A stretch of DNA of 64,000 bases from Chitinophagaceae bacterium (lineage in GTDB: Bacteria > Bacteroidota > Bacteroidia > Chitinophagales > Chitinophagaceae). The DNA lies in assembly GCA_016715365.1 (NCBI GenBank), contig JADKAM010000001.1, positions 1,240,001-1,304,000 on the forward strand. The letters are read 5' to 3'. The position numbers and the translations under genes were made by a program. Below, piece by piece: positions 35,440 to 43,463 of the stretch. Every line of letters begins with the position of its first letter. The first letter of the stretch is position 1. The notes beneath the pieces are model-generated. The model saw only the letters and a program-made list of their open reading frames with translations, had not been told where the DNA came from and made no database searches.

Positions 35440-36747
35440 TTAAAACCTGAATTGCAGCCTGCAGGTAAATACATCGTCTTTAACATCGGATGTAAAACCT
35501 GTCAGTTGTGTTTTTTCATTCATTACCCTGGCATAATACAAAACAACCTTTACATTTTCTGTTAGGTAATTTACATAGCCAACGCCTATAGTGTGGTACT
35601 TAATATTGGCAGCAGTAAAATTGCTTCCGGCTGCGCCAATTTCATTGCCTTTTACGTTGGTATTGGGATCGTACCAATCGTATTTTATTAAAAGCTGGTT
35701 TTTTGTGTTGAAGATCTGTTGCAATAAATAAAAATAAGCACCATTAAAGTTTCGGATATGAAAACCATCAAAGCCGCTAACCAGGGTGGTTGGTGTTTCG
35801 GAATTATTTGCAATTCCGGTTTGTTTACCGGTAATAAATTCGGCTCTTAATTCGGTAGTAAGTCCTTTCTTACTTTTAAATTTAAACTGCGTGTTGGCTC
35901 CGTAATAATGCCTTGGAGATTTTTGATCAGTATTACCGGTGGCAGAATCAACAATAACTTTTTTTACGCCCAAAACAGTACCGGTAGAATACACATATTT
36001 TGTATTCTGCACCAGGCTGCCATATAAAACAGAGGCACCGGCTGCTACTGTAATTTGTTTACTGAGGTGATAGGTTTTGAGGGCCAGGTTAGTAATGATA
36101 TCTTTTGTATTGTCGAAATCACCGGCGGCATTAATACCCTGCCCGTTAAAAATCCCGATATCTGCTTTCATGTATTTCAATAAATTATCTTTTCGCCTGG
36201 AATCCAGGCTGATCATGGCCCCCAGGTCTCTTTCACTCTTCATTAATAGCTGGCTCATCCTGCCTCTTTCAGGGCTTTCCCTGTCGCTGCTGCTCAGGTT
36301 TACCTCGAAACCAAACGGCCGTGCAAAAATGCCGGTGGTAAATGAAAGCAGTTTATAGTTGTTTTCAAAAATACGGCCCCATACATCTCTTACTGTAAAC
36401 GATCTTTCGTTGGCATCAAACTGAAAAACGATTTGCACGCTTGGTTTTCTGCCTTCAGAAAAGTGGGCATAGTCAATACGCATCCTGCTTCTACGCAGCA
36501 TAAAACGGTTACTTACCTTGGTTGAAAAATCACCTCCTTCAAATGACCTGATTCCTTTACTGCCTGCTACCTGAAACTGCGGCTGGATATAAGCACTTAT
36601 TTTAAGATGATCGAATTTTTTGTAGAGGTTTAATAAACCACGGCCGGTTTCCTTACTGGTATCAACCATGTCCATTAAATACTGGGCCTGTAAAAAATGG
36701 CAAAATAGTAGTGATACAGCCAGTAACAGCAGCTTTTTCCTTAGCAT
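35440..36747 (-). CDS. Phosphate-selective porin O/P family protein
   Basis: The 435-residue outer-membrane barrel has a signal ending FLQAQ and the OprP/OprO family layout: ISAYIQPQFQ near the start, RFMLRRSRMRIDYAHF, a GIFARPFGFEVNLSS loop and SERDLGAMI, with the C-terminus ending in Phe (CRLQFRF) as expected for BAM-dependent insertion. It lets phosphate or polyphosphate cross the outer membrane. It is divergent from the DUF47-pit pair and has a TAACA-N6-TAACA repeat 34-60 bp upstream of its start, so phosphate control is likely. Confidence 0.88.
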   Translation of the reverse strand: MLRKKLLLLAVSLLFCHFLQAQYLMDMVDTSKETGRGLLNLYKKFDHLKISAYIQPQFQVAGSKGIRSFEGGDFSTKVSNRFMLRRSRMRIDYAHFSEGRKPSVQIVFQFDANERSFTVRDVWGRIFENNYKLLSFTTGIFARPFGFEVNLSSSDRESPERGRMSQLLMKSERDLGAMISLDSRRKDNLLKYMKADIGIFNGQGINAAGDFDNTKDIITNLALKTYHLSKQITVAAGASVLYGSLVQNTKYVYSTGTVLGVKKVIVDSATGNTDQKSPRHYYGANTQFKFKSKKGLTTELRAEFITGKQTGIANNSETPTTLVSGFDGFHIRNFNGAYFYLLQQIFNTKNQLLIKYDWYDPNTNVKGNEIGAAGSNFTAANIKYHTIGVGYVNYLTENVKVVLYYARVMNEKTQLTGFTSDVKDDVFTCRLQFRF

Positions 36748-36780
36748 TATTCAATTTTGCGCAAAGAAATAACAATTTAA

Positions 36781-36807
36781 TGTTACCTCTGTGTTAACAA
36801 ATCATTA
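36781..36807 (-). promoter_or_regulatory. Candidate PHO-box-like direct repeat upstream of the phosphate porin
   Basis: The minus strand reads TAATG-N6-TAACA-N6-TAACA (forward CATTA 36803, TGTTA 36792, TGTTA 36781), phased at exactly 11 bp and pointing toward the porin start at 36747. The interval 36748-36870 separates two divergent phosphorus genes, so it may serve both. Confidence 0.5.
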
Positions 36808-36870
36808 CCATTTTTGAAGCACTTTATTTTTTTAAGCTAAAAAGCAATCTTTGCCGCAAATAGAAAAATT

Positions 36871-37521
36871 ATGGCAGGCTTAAATTCAATCTTAAAGATT
36901 TTTTTACCCAAAGACAGGGTGTTTTTTCAACTGTTTGAAAGCGTAGTGGATGTACTGGTAAAAATGGGCGAAAAACTGAAAGAAGTAGTAAACGAACCAG
37001 ATTTTGACGGCAGGGCAAAGCTGATAAAGGACCTGGAAGATATGGAACATGCCAATGATGATTATACCCACCAGATATTTACCGAACTGGGTAAAAACTT
37101 CATTACCCCGTTCGACAGGGAAGATATTCACTACCTGGCATCTGCACTGGATGATATTGCCGATTATATCTACGCATCTGCAAAGAAAATTAATTTTTAC
37201 AGGGTAAATCCCAATGATACCGGTATTCATAAAATGGCCGATATTATTGCCCAGGGCTGTGTTGCTGTACACAATGCAGTAACAGAATTGCGTAATATGA
37301 AAGATATGCGCCGCATTACCGATGCATTGGTTGCCATTAACAGTATAGAAAACCAGGGCGATGATATTTTTGATATGAGCATTGAAAAACTTTTTGCTGA
37401 AGAAAATGATGCCAAAGAGGTTATTAAAAAAAGAGAGATCTACCAGGTAATGGAAATTGTAACCGATAAATGTGAAGATGCGGCCAATGTGATAGAAGGT
37501 ATCATTGTGAAATACGCTTAG
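36871..37521 (+). CDS. DUF47/PhoU-like phosphate transport regulator
   Basis: The 216-residue all-helical protein matches the DUF47 (PhoU-like) family: PKDRVFFQLFE near the N-terminus, a central DREDIHYLASALDDIADYIY with acidic metal-binding residues, and CEDAANVIEGIIVKYA at the end. In many bacteria this gene precedes pit and modulates low-affinity phosphate uptake. Here pit begins 94 bp downstream on the same strand. It is cytoplasmic and membrane-peripheral. Confidence 0.92.
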   Translation: MAGLNSILKIFLPKDRVFFQLFESVVDVLVKMGEKLKEVVNEPDFDGRAKLIKDLEDMEHANDDYTHQIFTELGKNFITPFDREDIHYLASALDDIADYIYASAKKINFYRVNPNDTGIHKMADIIAQGCVAVHNAVTELRNMKDMRRITDALVAINSIENQGDDIFDMSIEKLFAEENDAKEVIKKREIYQVMEIVTDKCEDAANVIEGIIVKYA

Positions 37522-37532
37522 CATATAGCTGA

Positions 37533-37606
37533 TTGTTCATTGTTCATGGTAATTGCTGTTGCATTTTCACTATGAATCATTAACCATGAACCACTAACCA
37601 TCAACC
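37533..37606. repeat. Inverted and iterated short repeats between DUF47 and pit
   Basis: GTTCATGGT (37542-37550) and ACCATGAAC (37583-37591) are perfect 9-bp inverted arms about 32 bp apart. Around them TGTTCAT and AACCA-type words recur. Low-complexity spacers of this kind are frequent in some Bacteroidota genomes. A hairpin that tunes pit expression within the operon is possible. Confidence 0.4.
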
Positions 37607-37615
37607 AGAACAAAC

Positions 37616-39325
37616 ATGACTTTAGTAATAGTAATTATAGCACTGGCCTTAATTTTCGACTACATCAATGGTTTTCATGATGCAGCAAACTCAATAGCCA
37701 CGGTGGTTTCTACCAAAGTGCTTACGCCTTTCCAGGCGGTGGTATGGGCAGCTTTTTTTAATTGTGTTGCTTATTTTATTTTTAAAGATCATGCGGTTGC
37801 AAACACCATCAGCAAAACAGTTGCAAAAGAATTTATTACACTGCCGGTAATTTTATCGGGCCTAATAGCAGCCATTTTCTGGAATTTATTAACCTGGTGG
37901 TATGGTATTCCTTCCTCTTCATCTCATACACTGATAGGCGGGTTTGCAGGTGCAGCTATTGCACATGCAATGACTGTAAAGGGTATTGGTATCAGCTGGG
38001 GTAAGATTGTAGAATCAGACATTATTTTTAAAACAATCATTTTTATTTTTCTGGCACCGCTTATCGGGATGGCCATTTCAATTTTCATTACAGTAGTAAC
38101 CATCATGCGGAATGTGTGGCTGCGGCTAGGCATCATTGCTTTGGTTACTATTCTTACCGTTTTTCTGTTCGATAATTTTGAAAGCAGTAAAATGAATGAG
38201 AACCTTGAAAAGTTTTTAAAAGTTGATAAGTATAAAAAAGAAGTAAAAGAAACGCAGGCTAAAAAAGAAAAAAATCCAAATGACACCACACTTGCCAATG
38301 CATATAATATAGCAAAAGGTAAGCTGGATAAAGCAATTCCCAACTTTAATAAAATAGCGCTGCTTGTTGATGATTTTGATAAACTGGGTGCAAAAAATAT
38401 TGCCAAACAGGCAACAGACAGCGGCTGGCTGAAAGATATTGAAGCAAGCAGGTTGAAAGACGATGTTAGAAATGCAAACGACTTTTTGGTACTGGAAGCA
38501 AAAGCAGCCAGTGATAAAGCCGCCAACGCAGAATTTAAAATTGCAAAAGACGTAACAGAGAAATATAAGGAACCGTTGAAGAAGTTCCTGGCAAAGGAAA
38601 TATCTGCCGACAGTACGCTTGTAGCAATGAATGCCATTTATCCTATTAAAAATGTAAATACAGAAAAGGTTAAAAAGAAAATGGCAGGTTTCAGTATTGA
38701 AAAAGCACTGGCAAAAGATATTGATAAAGCAGATAACAGCATGATCATCTGGGGCATCATCTGTACCTCCCTTTTATTTTGCCTGGTTTATTTATATGTT
38801 GAAAAAATTAAAACACCAACCGCATTTAAGATTGCCAATATGTTTAAAAAGCTGCAGTTGCTTAGTTCTGCTGCATTTAGTATTGGCCACGGTGGAAATG
38901 ACGCACAAAAAGTAATGGGTATTATTGGTGCCGCATTAATTGCAAACGGAACTATCCAGAATTTTTCTGATCTGCCTAACTGGGTACCCATTGCCTGTTA
39001 TGTTGCCATTGGTTTAGGCACCATGAGTGGTGGCTGGAAGATTATTAAAACAATGGGTACAAAAATCACAAAAGTTACACCGCTGGAAGGTGTGGCAGCC
39101 GAAACAGCCGGTGCTTTTACTTTGTTCTTTACCGGGCAAATGGGTATACCGGTTTCAACCACACATACCATTACAGGCAGTATTATTGGCGCTGGTGCTA
39201 CCAAACGCTTATCAGCCGTTCGTTGGGGTGTTACTGTAAATCTTTTATGGGCCTGGGTTTTAACCATTCCGGTAAGCGGTTTACTGGCAGCGGCTACTTA
39301 CTATATCGTACATTTCTTTTTATAA
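37616..39325 (+). CDS. pit: PiT-family inorganic phosphate transporter with long central insert
   Basis: The 569-residue membrane protein has the duplicated PiT signature: FDYINGFHDAANSIAT at residues 9-24 and the second repeat SIGHGGNDAQKVMGII after about residue 420. Between the two halves is a hydrophilic, Lys/Ala/Asp-rich stretch at roughly residues 195-375 that looks helical or coiled-coil and makes the protein longer than the shorter PiT proteins. It carries phosphate, probably metal-complexed, with protons or sodium across the inner membrane. The neighbouring DUF47 gene is its usual partner. A strong terminator follows. Confidence 0.93.
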   Translation: MTLVIVIIALALIFDYINGFHDAANSIATVVSTKVLTPFQAVVWAAFFNCVAYFIFKDHAVANTISKTVAKEFITLPVILSGLIAAIFWNLLTWWYGIPSSSSHTLIGGFAGAAIAHAMTVKGIGISWGKIVESDIIFKTIIFIFLAPLIGMAISIFITVVTIMRNVWLRLGIIALVTILTVFLFDNFESSKMNENLEKFLKVDKYKKEVKETQAKKEKNPNDTTLANAYNIAKGKLDKAIPNFNKIALLVDDFDKLGAKNIAKQATDSGWLKDIEASRLKDDVRNANDFLVLEAKAASDKAANAEFKIAKDVTEKYKEPLKKFLAKEISADSTLVAMNAIYPIKNVNTEKVKKKMAGFSIEKALAKDIDKADNSMIIWGIICTSLLFCLVYLYVEKIKTPTAFKIANMFKKLQLLSSAAFSIGHGGNDAQKVMGIIGAALIANGTIQNFSDLPNWVPIACYVAIGLGTMSGGWKIIKTMGTKITKVTPLEGVAAETAGAFTLFFTGQMGIPVSTTHTITGSIIGAGATKRLSAVRWGVTVNLLWAWVLTIPVSGLLAAATYYIVHFFL

Positions 39326-39348
39326 AACATATACCGGTTAATATTATT

Positions 39349-39380
39349 AAAAAATCACTCACCACCATGAGTGATTTTTT
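39349..39380 (+). terminator. Rho-independent terminator after pit
   Basis: A 13-bp perfect stem (AAAAAATCACTCA with TGAGTGATTTTTT) encloses a six-base loop and ends in a T-run. It begins 24 bp after the pit stop and ends 14 bp before galE. Confidence 0.85.
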
Positions 39381-39394
39381 CGTTTCCTTTGCAT

Positions 39395-40450
39395 ATGAGC
39401 AAAATTCTGGTTACCGGCGGCTGCGGCTATATTGGTGCACATACCATTGTAGACCTGATTGAAAACGGGTTTGAAGTTATCTCAGCAGATAATAATTCCC
39501 GCAGCAATGAAAATATTCTGGATGCAGTGGAAAAGATCACCGGCAAAGCAGTGAAAAATTACAAAGTAGATCTTTGTATTTATGATGATACTTTTGCCAT
39601 CTTTCAGGAGAACCCGGATATTACCGGCATCATACATTTTGCAGCCTATAAAGCAGTAGGCGAATCGGTTGAAAAACCCCTGCTGTATTTCGAGAATAAT
39701 TTAAACTCACTCATAAACATATTAAAATGTGCCGATGAATTTTCGGTACCCAATTTTGTTTTTTCTTCTTCCTGCACCGTGTACGGAAACCCTGATGCCA
39801 TACCCGTAACCGAAGAAACACCCATGAAGCCTGCAGAATCGGCCTACGGGGCCACCAAACAAATGGGCGAAAAGATTGTAAGCGATGCAGTAAATGCCAA
39901 TACAAATAATGCCATTTTATTAAGATACTTTAACCCGGTTGGCGCACATCCATCTACCCTGATGGGCGAAACGCCCTTAGGTAAACCTCAAAACCTGGTA
40001 CCGGCTATCACCCAAACAGCCATCGGCAAATTGCCCGGAATGAAGGTTTGGGGTAACGATTACGAAACAAAGGACGGCAGTTGTGTAAGGGATTACATAC
40101 ACGTTTGCGACATAGCACATGCCCATACACTGGCACTTAATTACCTTTTGGAAGGAAGGAACCAGCGCAACTGTGAAGTTTTTAATTTGGGTACCGGCGA
40201 TGGGCTTACCGTACTGGAAATAATTAATTCGTTTGAAAAAATAAGCGGTGTAAAACTTAATTACGAAATCGGGCCCCGCCGCTCAGGCGATGTGGTTGCC
40301 ATTTACGCCAATAATGATAAAGCAAAAAACCTGTTGGGTTGGAACCCAAAATATAACCTGCAGGATATGATGGCTACCGCCTGGAAATGGGAGCTGAAGC
40401 TGAAAGAGCATGAAAACCTTTTCAATTCATCCAACGCAGCACTCAATTAA
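39395..40450 (+). CDS. galE: UDP-glucose 4-epimerase
   Basis: The ATG at 39395 is used because it places the NAD-binding Rossmann start directly at the N-terminus; an upstream GTG lies in the terminator. The 351-residue protein has TGGCGYIGAHT, SSSCTVYG, the catalytic Y-x3-K in YGATK, and RYFNPVGAHPS, all standard for GalE. It interconverts UDP-glucose and UDP-galactose, supplying galactose for surface glycans. The very short distance between TTTCCTTTG (a weak -7 element) and the ATG hints at a leaderless or nearly leaderless transcript. Confidence 0.93.
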   Translation: MSKILVTGGCGYIGAHTIVDLIENGFEVISADNNSRSNENILDAVEKITGKAVKNYKVDLCIYDDTFAIFQENPDITGIIHFAAYKAVGESVEKPLLYFENNLNSLINILKCADEFSVPNFVFSSSCTVYGNPDAIPVTEETPMKPAESAYGATKQMGEKIVSDAVNANTNNAILLRYFNPVGAHPSTLMGETPLGKPQNLVPAITQTAIGKLPGMKVWGNDYETKDGSCVRDYIHVCDIAHAHTLALNYLLEGRNQRNCEVFNLGTGDGLTVLEIINSFEKISGVKLNYEIGPRRSGDVVAIYANNDKAKNLLGWNPKYNLQDMMATAWKWELKLKEHENLFNSSNAALN

Positions 40451-40523
40451 TAAGGCACTTTTTTTTCTGAAAAGCAATATCTGTATATTTTCTACAACTT
40501 TGTGGGCAACTTTTGTATTCTCA

Positions 40524-40555
40524 TTTGCCACCCTGCAAATCTTTCTTTTACTTTG
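40524..40555 (+). promoter_or_regulatory. Bacteroidota-type promoter for the transketolase-half gene
   Basis: TTTG (40524-40527), 20 bases, then TTACTTTG (40548-40555) fits the TTTG-N19/20-TAnnTTTG consensus at all but one position. The start codon lies 40 bp downstream. Confidence 0.55.
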
Positions 40556-40594
40556 CGGCAATTCTAATTTTACCTATAAATACATTTTCATATC

Positions 40595-41548
40595 ATGCTT
40601 AAAGATATTCAGGTTACCGGTAACAAAGACACCCGCAGTGGTTTTGGCGATGGCATTTTAGAAGCCGCCCGTAAAAATCCCAATATTGTTGCCCTTACAG
40701 CCGACCTGGCTGGCTCTTTAAAATTAAACGGGTTCATTAAAGAATTTCCTGAAAGATTTGTGCAGTGCGGTATTGCCGAAGCCAATATGATCGGTATTGC
40801 AGCCGGTTTAACCATTGGTGGTAAAATTCCATATACAACAACCTTTGCTAATTTCTCTACTGGCAGGGTTTACGACCAGATACGCCAGAGCGTTGCATAC
40901 AGCGGTAAAAATGTAAAAATATGTGCATCGCATGCCGGACTAACGTTGGGCGAAGATGGTGCTACACACCAGATCTTAGAAGATATAGGCTTAATGAAAA
41001 TGCTGCCGGGTATGACGGTGATCGTTCCTGCAGATTACAATCAAACCAAAGCAGCAACCATGGCCATAGCCGATTATGAAGGCCCGGTTTACCTGCGCTT
41101 TGGTCGCCCGGTATGGCCCATTTTTACCAATGAAGCCGATTTTGTGATTGGCAAAGCACAACAATTTTCAGAAGGTACAGACGTATCTATTTTTGCCTGC
41201 GGCCACATGGTTTGGAAAGCCATTGAAGCCGGAAGGATTCTGGAAGAAAAAGGTATCAGTGTAGAAGTAATAAATATTCATACCATTAAGCCGCTTGATG
41301 AGGAAGCTGTCATTGCCTCAATCAAAAAAACAAGATGTGCTGTAACTGCCGAGGAGCATAATATTATTGGCGGCCTGGGCGATGCTATTGCACAGGTGGC
41401 GGCAAAACATTGCCCCATACCCATTGAATATATTGGTACCAACGATACTTTTGGCGAAAGCGGGAAACCATTGGAACTGTTAATAAAATATGGCCTGGAT
41501 ACCGATTTTATAGTTGCCGCGGCCGAAAAAGCCATAGCCAGAAAATAA
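40595..41548 (+). CDS. Transketolase, C-terminal subunit (split enzyme)
   Basis: The 317-residue protein covers only the pyrimidine-binding and C-terminal domains of transketolase: GFGDGILEAA, the E in CGIAEANMIGIAAGL that contacts thiamine pyrophosphate, FANFSTGRVYDQIRQSVAY, SHAGLTLGEDGATHQ and the Rossmann-like end. Its N-terminal partner, which binds the pyrophosphate, is not adjacent: galE lies upstream and a sigma factor downstream. Split transketolases normally have the two halves side by side. The active enzyme would be a heteromer of the pentose phosphate pathway. It has its own promoter and terminator. Confidence 0.9.
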   Translation: MLKDIQVTGNKDTRSGFGDGILEAARKNPNIVALTADLAGSLKLNGFIKEFPERFVQCGIAEANMIGIAAGLTIGGKIPYTTTFANFSTGRVYDQIRQSVAYSGKNVKICASHAGLTLGEDGATHQILEDIGLMKMLPGMTVIVPADYNQTKAATMAIADYEGPVYLRFGRPVWPIFTNEADFVIGKAQQFSEGTDVSIFACGHMVWKAIEAGRILEEKGISVEVINIHTIKPLDEEAVIASIKKTRCAVTAEEHNIIGGLGDAIAQVAAKHCPIPIEYIGTNDTFGESGKPLELLIKYGLDTDFIVAAAEKAIARK

Positions 41549-41567
41549 AGCGCATTAAACCTTTTAA

Positions 41568-41597
41568 TAAAAAGCCAATCATACGATTGGTTTTTTT
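41568..41597 (+). terminator. Rho-independent terminator after the transketolase half
   Basis: CCAATC-ATAC-GATTGG with flanking A and T runs (seven T) forms a compact hairpin 20 bp past the stop. Confidence 0.8.
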
Positions 41598-41629
41598 ATT
41601 TTTATGCTCAACACTTTGACTGAACCACT

Positions 41630-42181
41630 ATGACTGAACACTTGGACGATAAAGAACTGCTGATGCAGTTCAGGGAAGCTGCTACCAAAGAACGCAGTTT
41701 TACCCTTATCCTAAAAAAATACCAGGAAAAACTGTACTGGCATATCCGCCGTATGGTGGTAAGCCACGAAGATGCCAATGATGTATTGCAGAACATGTTC
41801 ATTAAAGTGTGGAATGCACTGGAAAATTTCAGGGAAGACAGTCAGTTATATACCTGGCTTTACCGAATTGCCACCAACGAATGCCTCACTTTTTTGGAGA
41901 AAGAGAAAAAAAGATCTTCGGTATCTTTTAGTGATGTGGAAACCGGCTTAAGTAACAAACTGCAGGCCGATAAACATTTTGATGCCAATAAGCTGGAGTG
42001 GAAACTACAAGTTGCCATACAGCAATTGCCTGAAAAGCAACGTGTTGTATTTAATTTGCGGTATTACGATGAGATGCCGTACGAGAAGATGAGCAGGGTG
42101 CTGGAAACCAGTGAAGGGGCTTTAAAAGCCAGCTATCATCACGCAGTAAAAAAAATTGAGGATTTTATACTGAATAGTTAA
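41630..42181 (+). CDS. ECF-type RNA polymerase sigma factor
   Basis: The 183-residue protein has sigma region 2 (YQEKLYWHIRRMVVSHEDANDVLQNMFIKVW and the following LYTWLYRIATNECL) and region 4 (LPEKQRVVFNLRYYDEMPYEKMSRVLETSEGALKASYHHA). It lacks region 3, as in extracytoplasmic-function sigmas. The next two genes encode a single-pass membrane protein and a small exported protein, so it probably forms an envelope-stress module. Bacteroidota use such trios widely; the signal is unknown. Confidence 0.92.
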   Translation: MTEHLDDKELLMQFREAATKERSFTLILKKYQEKLYWHIRRMVVSHEDANDVLQNMFIKVWNALENFREDSQLYTWLYRIATNECLTFLEKEKKRSSVSFSDVETGLSNKLQADKHFDANKLEWKLQVAIQQLPEKQRVVFNLRYYDEMPYEKMSRVLETSEGALKASYHHAVKKIEDFILNS

Positions 42182-42215
42182 ACTTTTATCAAAAAACACA
42201 GTCTGAATTACGTAG

Positions 42216-42959
42216 ATGGAAAATAGAACCGACATATTGAACGAATTGATGGAGCTGAGTCCTACCATTGCAGCAATCGAAAAAGTAAATGTTTTTAGGG
42301 TTCCGCAAGGCTATTTTGAATACCTGGCTGCTGATATTTTGATGGGCATTGCAACTGAAAATGGATCTGCCAATCATGCTTCTCCAATAGATGATGTACC
42401 TGCCGGTTATTTTGATGGTCTTGCCGGTTCAATTCTTGCTAAAATAAAAACACAGCAAACTGAAGATGCTGCTACCGAAATAAGAGCCTTATCACCCATG
42501 TTGTACAGCATTCAAAACGAAAACGTTTTTGAAGTACCACAAGGTTATTTTGAAGGGTTAAGCGAAACAGTTTTGAACACCGTGAACCCGCCCGTAAAAG
42601 TGGTAAGTATGAAAAGGCGTACAACTACTTTCTTTAAATATGCAGTGGCAGCAGCTTTTACCGGGGTGATGGCATTGGGAGTTTTTAAATTTACAGGTGA
42701 CTCAACTGAAAAAATTGAATTACCTGATTATGTTAAAATTGGCATGAATGACATAAAAGATGTTGACCAGGAGCTTGCAAAGATATCTGATGCCGATATC
42801 GTAAAATTTTTAGAGGCAAACGGTACCGATGTTAAAACAGCCATGGTTGCCGGCAGCATAGATGAAAATGAATTGCCTTCGCAGGAAGATTACCTGCTGG
42901 ATGAAAAGGCTTTGGATAAATACCTGAACAGCATCAACATTGACGAATTAAAAAACTAA
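42216..42959 (+). CDS. Putative anti-sigma-like membrane protein with repeated VPxGYF motifs
   Basis: The 247-residue protein follows the sigma gene by 34 bp. Its cytoplasmic N-terminal half contains three copies of a short motif (VPQGYFEYLA, VPAGYFDGLA and VPQGYFEGLS), the first and third preceded by ENVF or VNVF. A single membrane segment (about residues 140-158) separates it from a mostly acidic C-terminal domain with paired DAD and DEN stretches. The position after an ECF sigma and the one-pass topology suggest it holds the sigma factor at the membrane. No zinc-binding anti-sigma motif is seen, so the class is not the classical one. Confidence 0.65.
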   Translation: MENRTDILNELMELSPTIAAIEKVNVFRVPQGYFEYLAADILMGIATENGSANHASPIDDVPAGYFDGLAGSILAKIKTQQTEDAATEIRALSPMLYSIQNENVFEVPQGYFEGLSETVLNTVNPPVKVVSMKRRTTTFFKYAVAAAFTGVMALGVFKFTGDSTEKIELPDYVKIGMNDIKDVDQELAKISDADIVKFLEANGTDVKTAMVAGSIDENELPSQEDYLLDEKALDKYLNSINIDELKN

Positions 42960-42966
42960 AACTATC

Positions 42967-43377
42967 ATGAAAAAATATTTACTCATATTAACCATTTTGC
43001 TTGGCAGTTTTTCTGTGGCTTTTGCCCAGGAAAACGATGATCTTACCAAACAGGAAAAAATACAGGCTCTGTATGTGGCTTATGTTACCCAGCAATTACA
43101 ATTTACACCAGAGGAAGCACAAAAATTCTGGCCTGTACATGCCCAGTTTGCGGGTGAGCTAAAAGCTGTGAAAACAGATTTACCGGAATTGGAAAAGCAG
43201 CAGGCATTTTTAAATATCAAGAAAAAGTACCAGGAAAATTTCAACAAAATTATTGGAGTTAACCGCTGCGAACGCTTTTTCAGAATGGATGGTGAGTTTA
43301 AACGTAAGCTGATGGACAGGGTACAAAAACAACGAAACAACCAGCAAAGACAAAGGCCCGTAAGGCGTGGCCAATAA
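42967..43377 (+). CDS. Small exported Spy/CpxP-like helical protein
   Basis: The 136-residue protein has a signal ending AFAQ and a mature part of amphipathic helices with LQFTPEEAQKFWPVHAQF, a segment like the LTxxQ region of Spy/CpxP periplasmic chaperones. It ends in a basic, Gln/Arg-rich tail (QRQRPVRRGQ). It lies 7 bp after the anti-sigma-like gene and just before a terminator, completing a sigma/anti-sigma/sensor set. A periplasmic sensor or chaperone function is inferred by analogy. Confidence 0.62.
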   Translation: MKKYLLILTILLGSFSVAFAQENDDLTKQEKIQALYVAYVTQQLQFTPEEAQKFWPVHAQFAGELKAVKTDLPELEKQQAFLNIKKKYQENFNKIIGVNRCERFFRMDGEFKRKLMDRVQKQRNNQQRQRPVRRGQ

Positions 43378-43396
43378 AAACGGTTCTCTAAAAGTA

Positions 43397-43437
43397 AAAA
43401 AACTCCCTTTCAGATTTAATGCTAAAAGGGAGTTTTT
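43397..43437. terminator. Bidirectional terminator between the sigma operon and the BNR gene
   Basis: AAAAACTCCCTTT pairs with AAAGGGAGTTTTT around a 14-base loop, with A- and T-runs on the two sides, so it can end transcripts arriving from both directions. Confidence 0.85.
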
Positions 43438-43463
43438 GTTTTAATGACTTTTAATAAGTAGGC

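Noticed and set aside
38220..38740. Central hydrophilic stretch of pit as a possible inserted gene
   Set aside because: The frame is continuous, the two PiT repeats flank it, and charged inserts between the halves are known in the family.
40410..40661. 83-codon + frame bridging galE and the transketolase half
   Set aside because: It overlaps both genes out of frame and covers the promoter; composition is like non-coding sequence.
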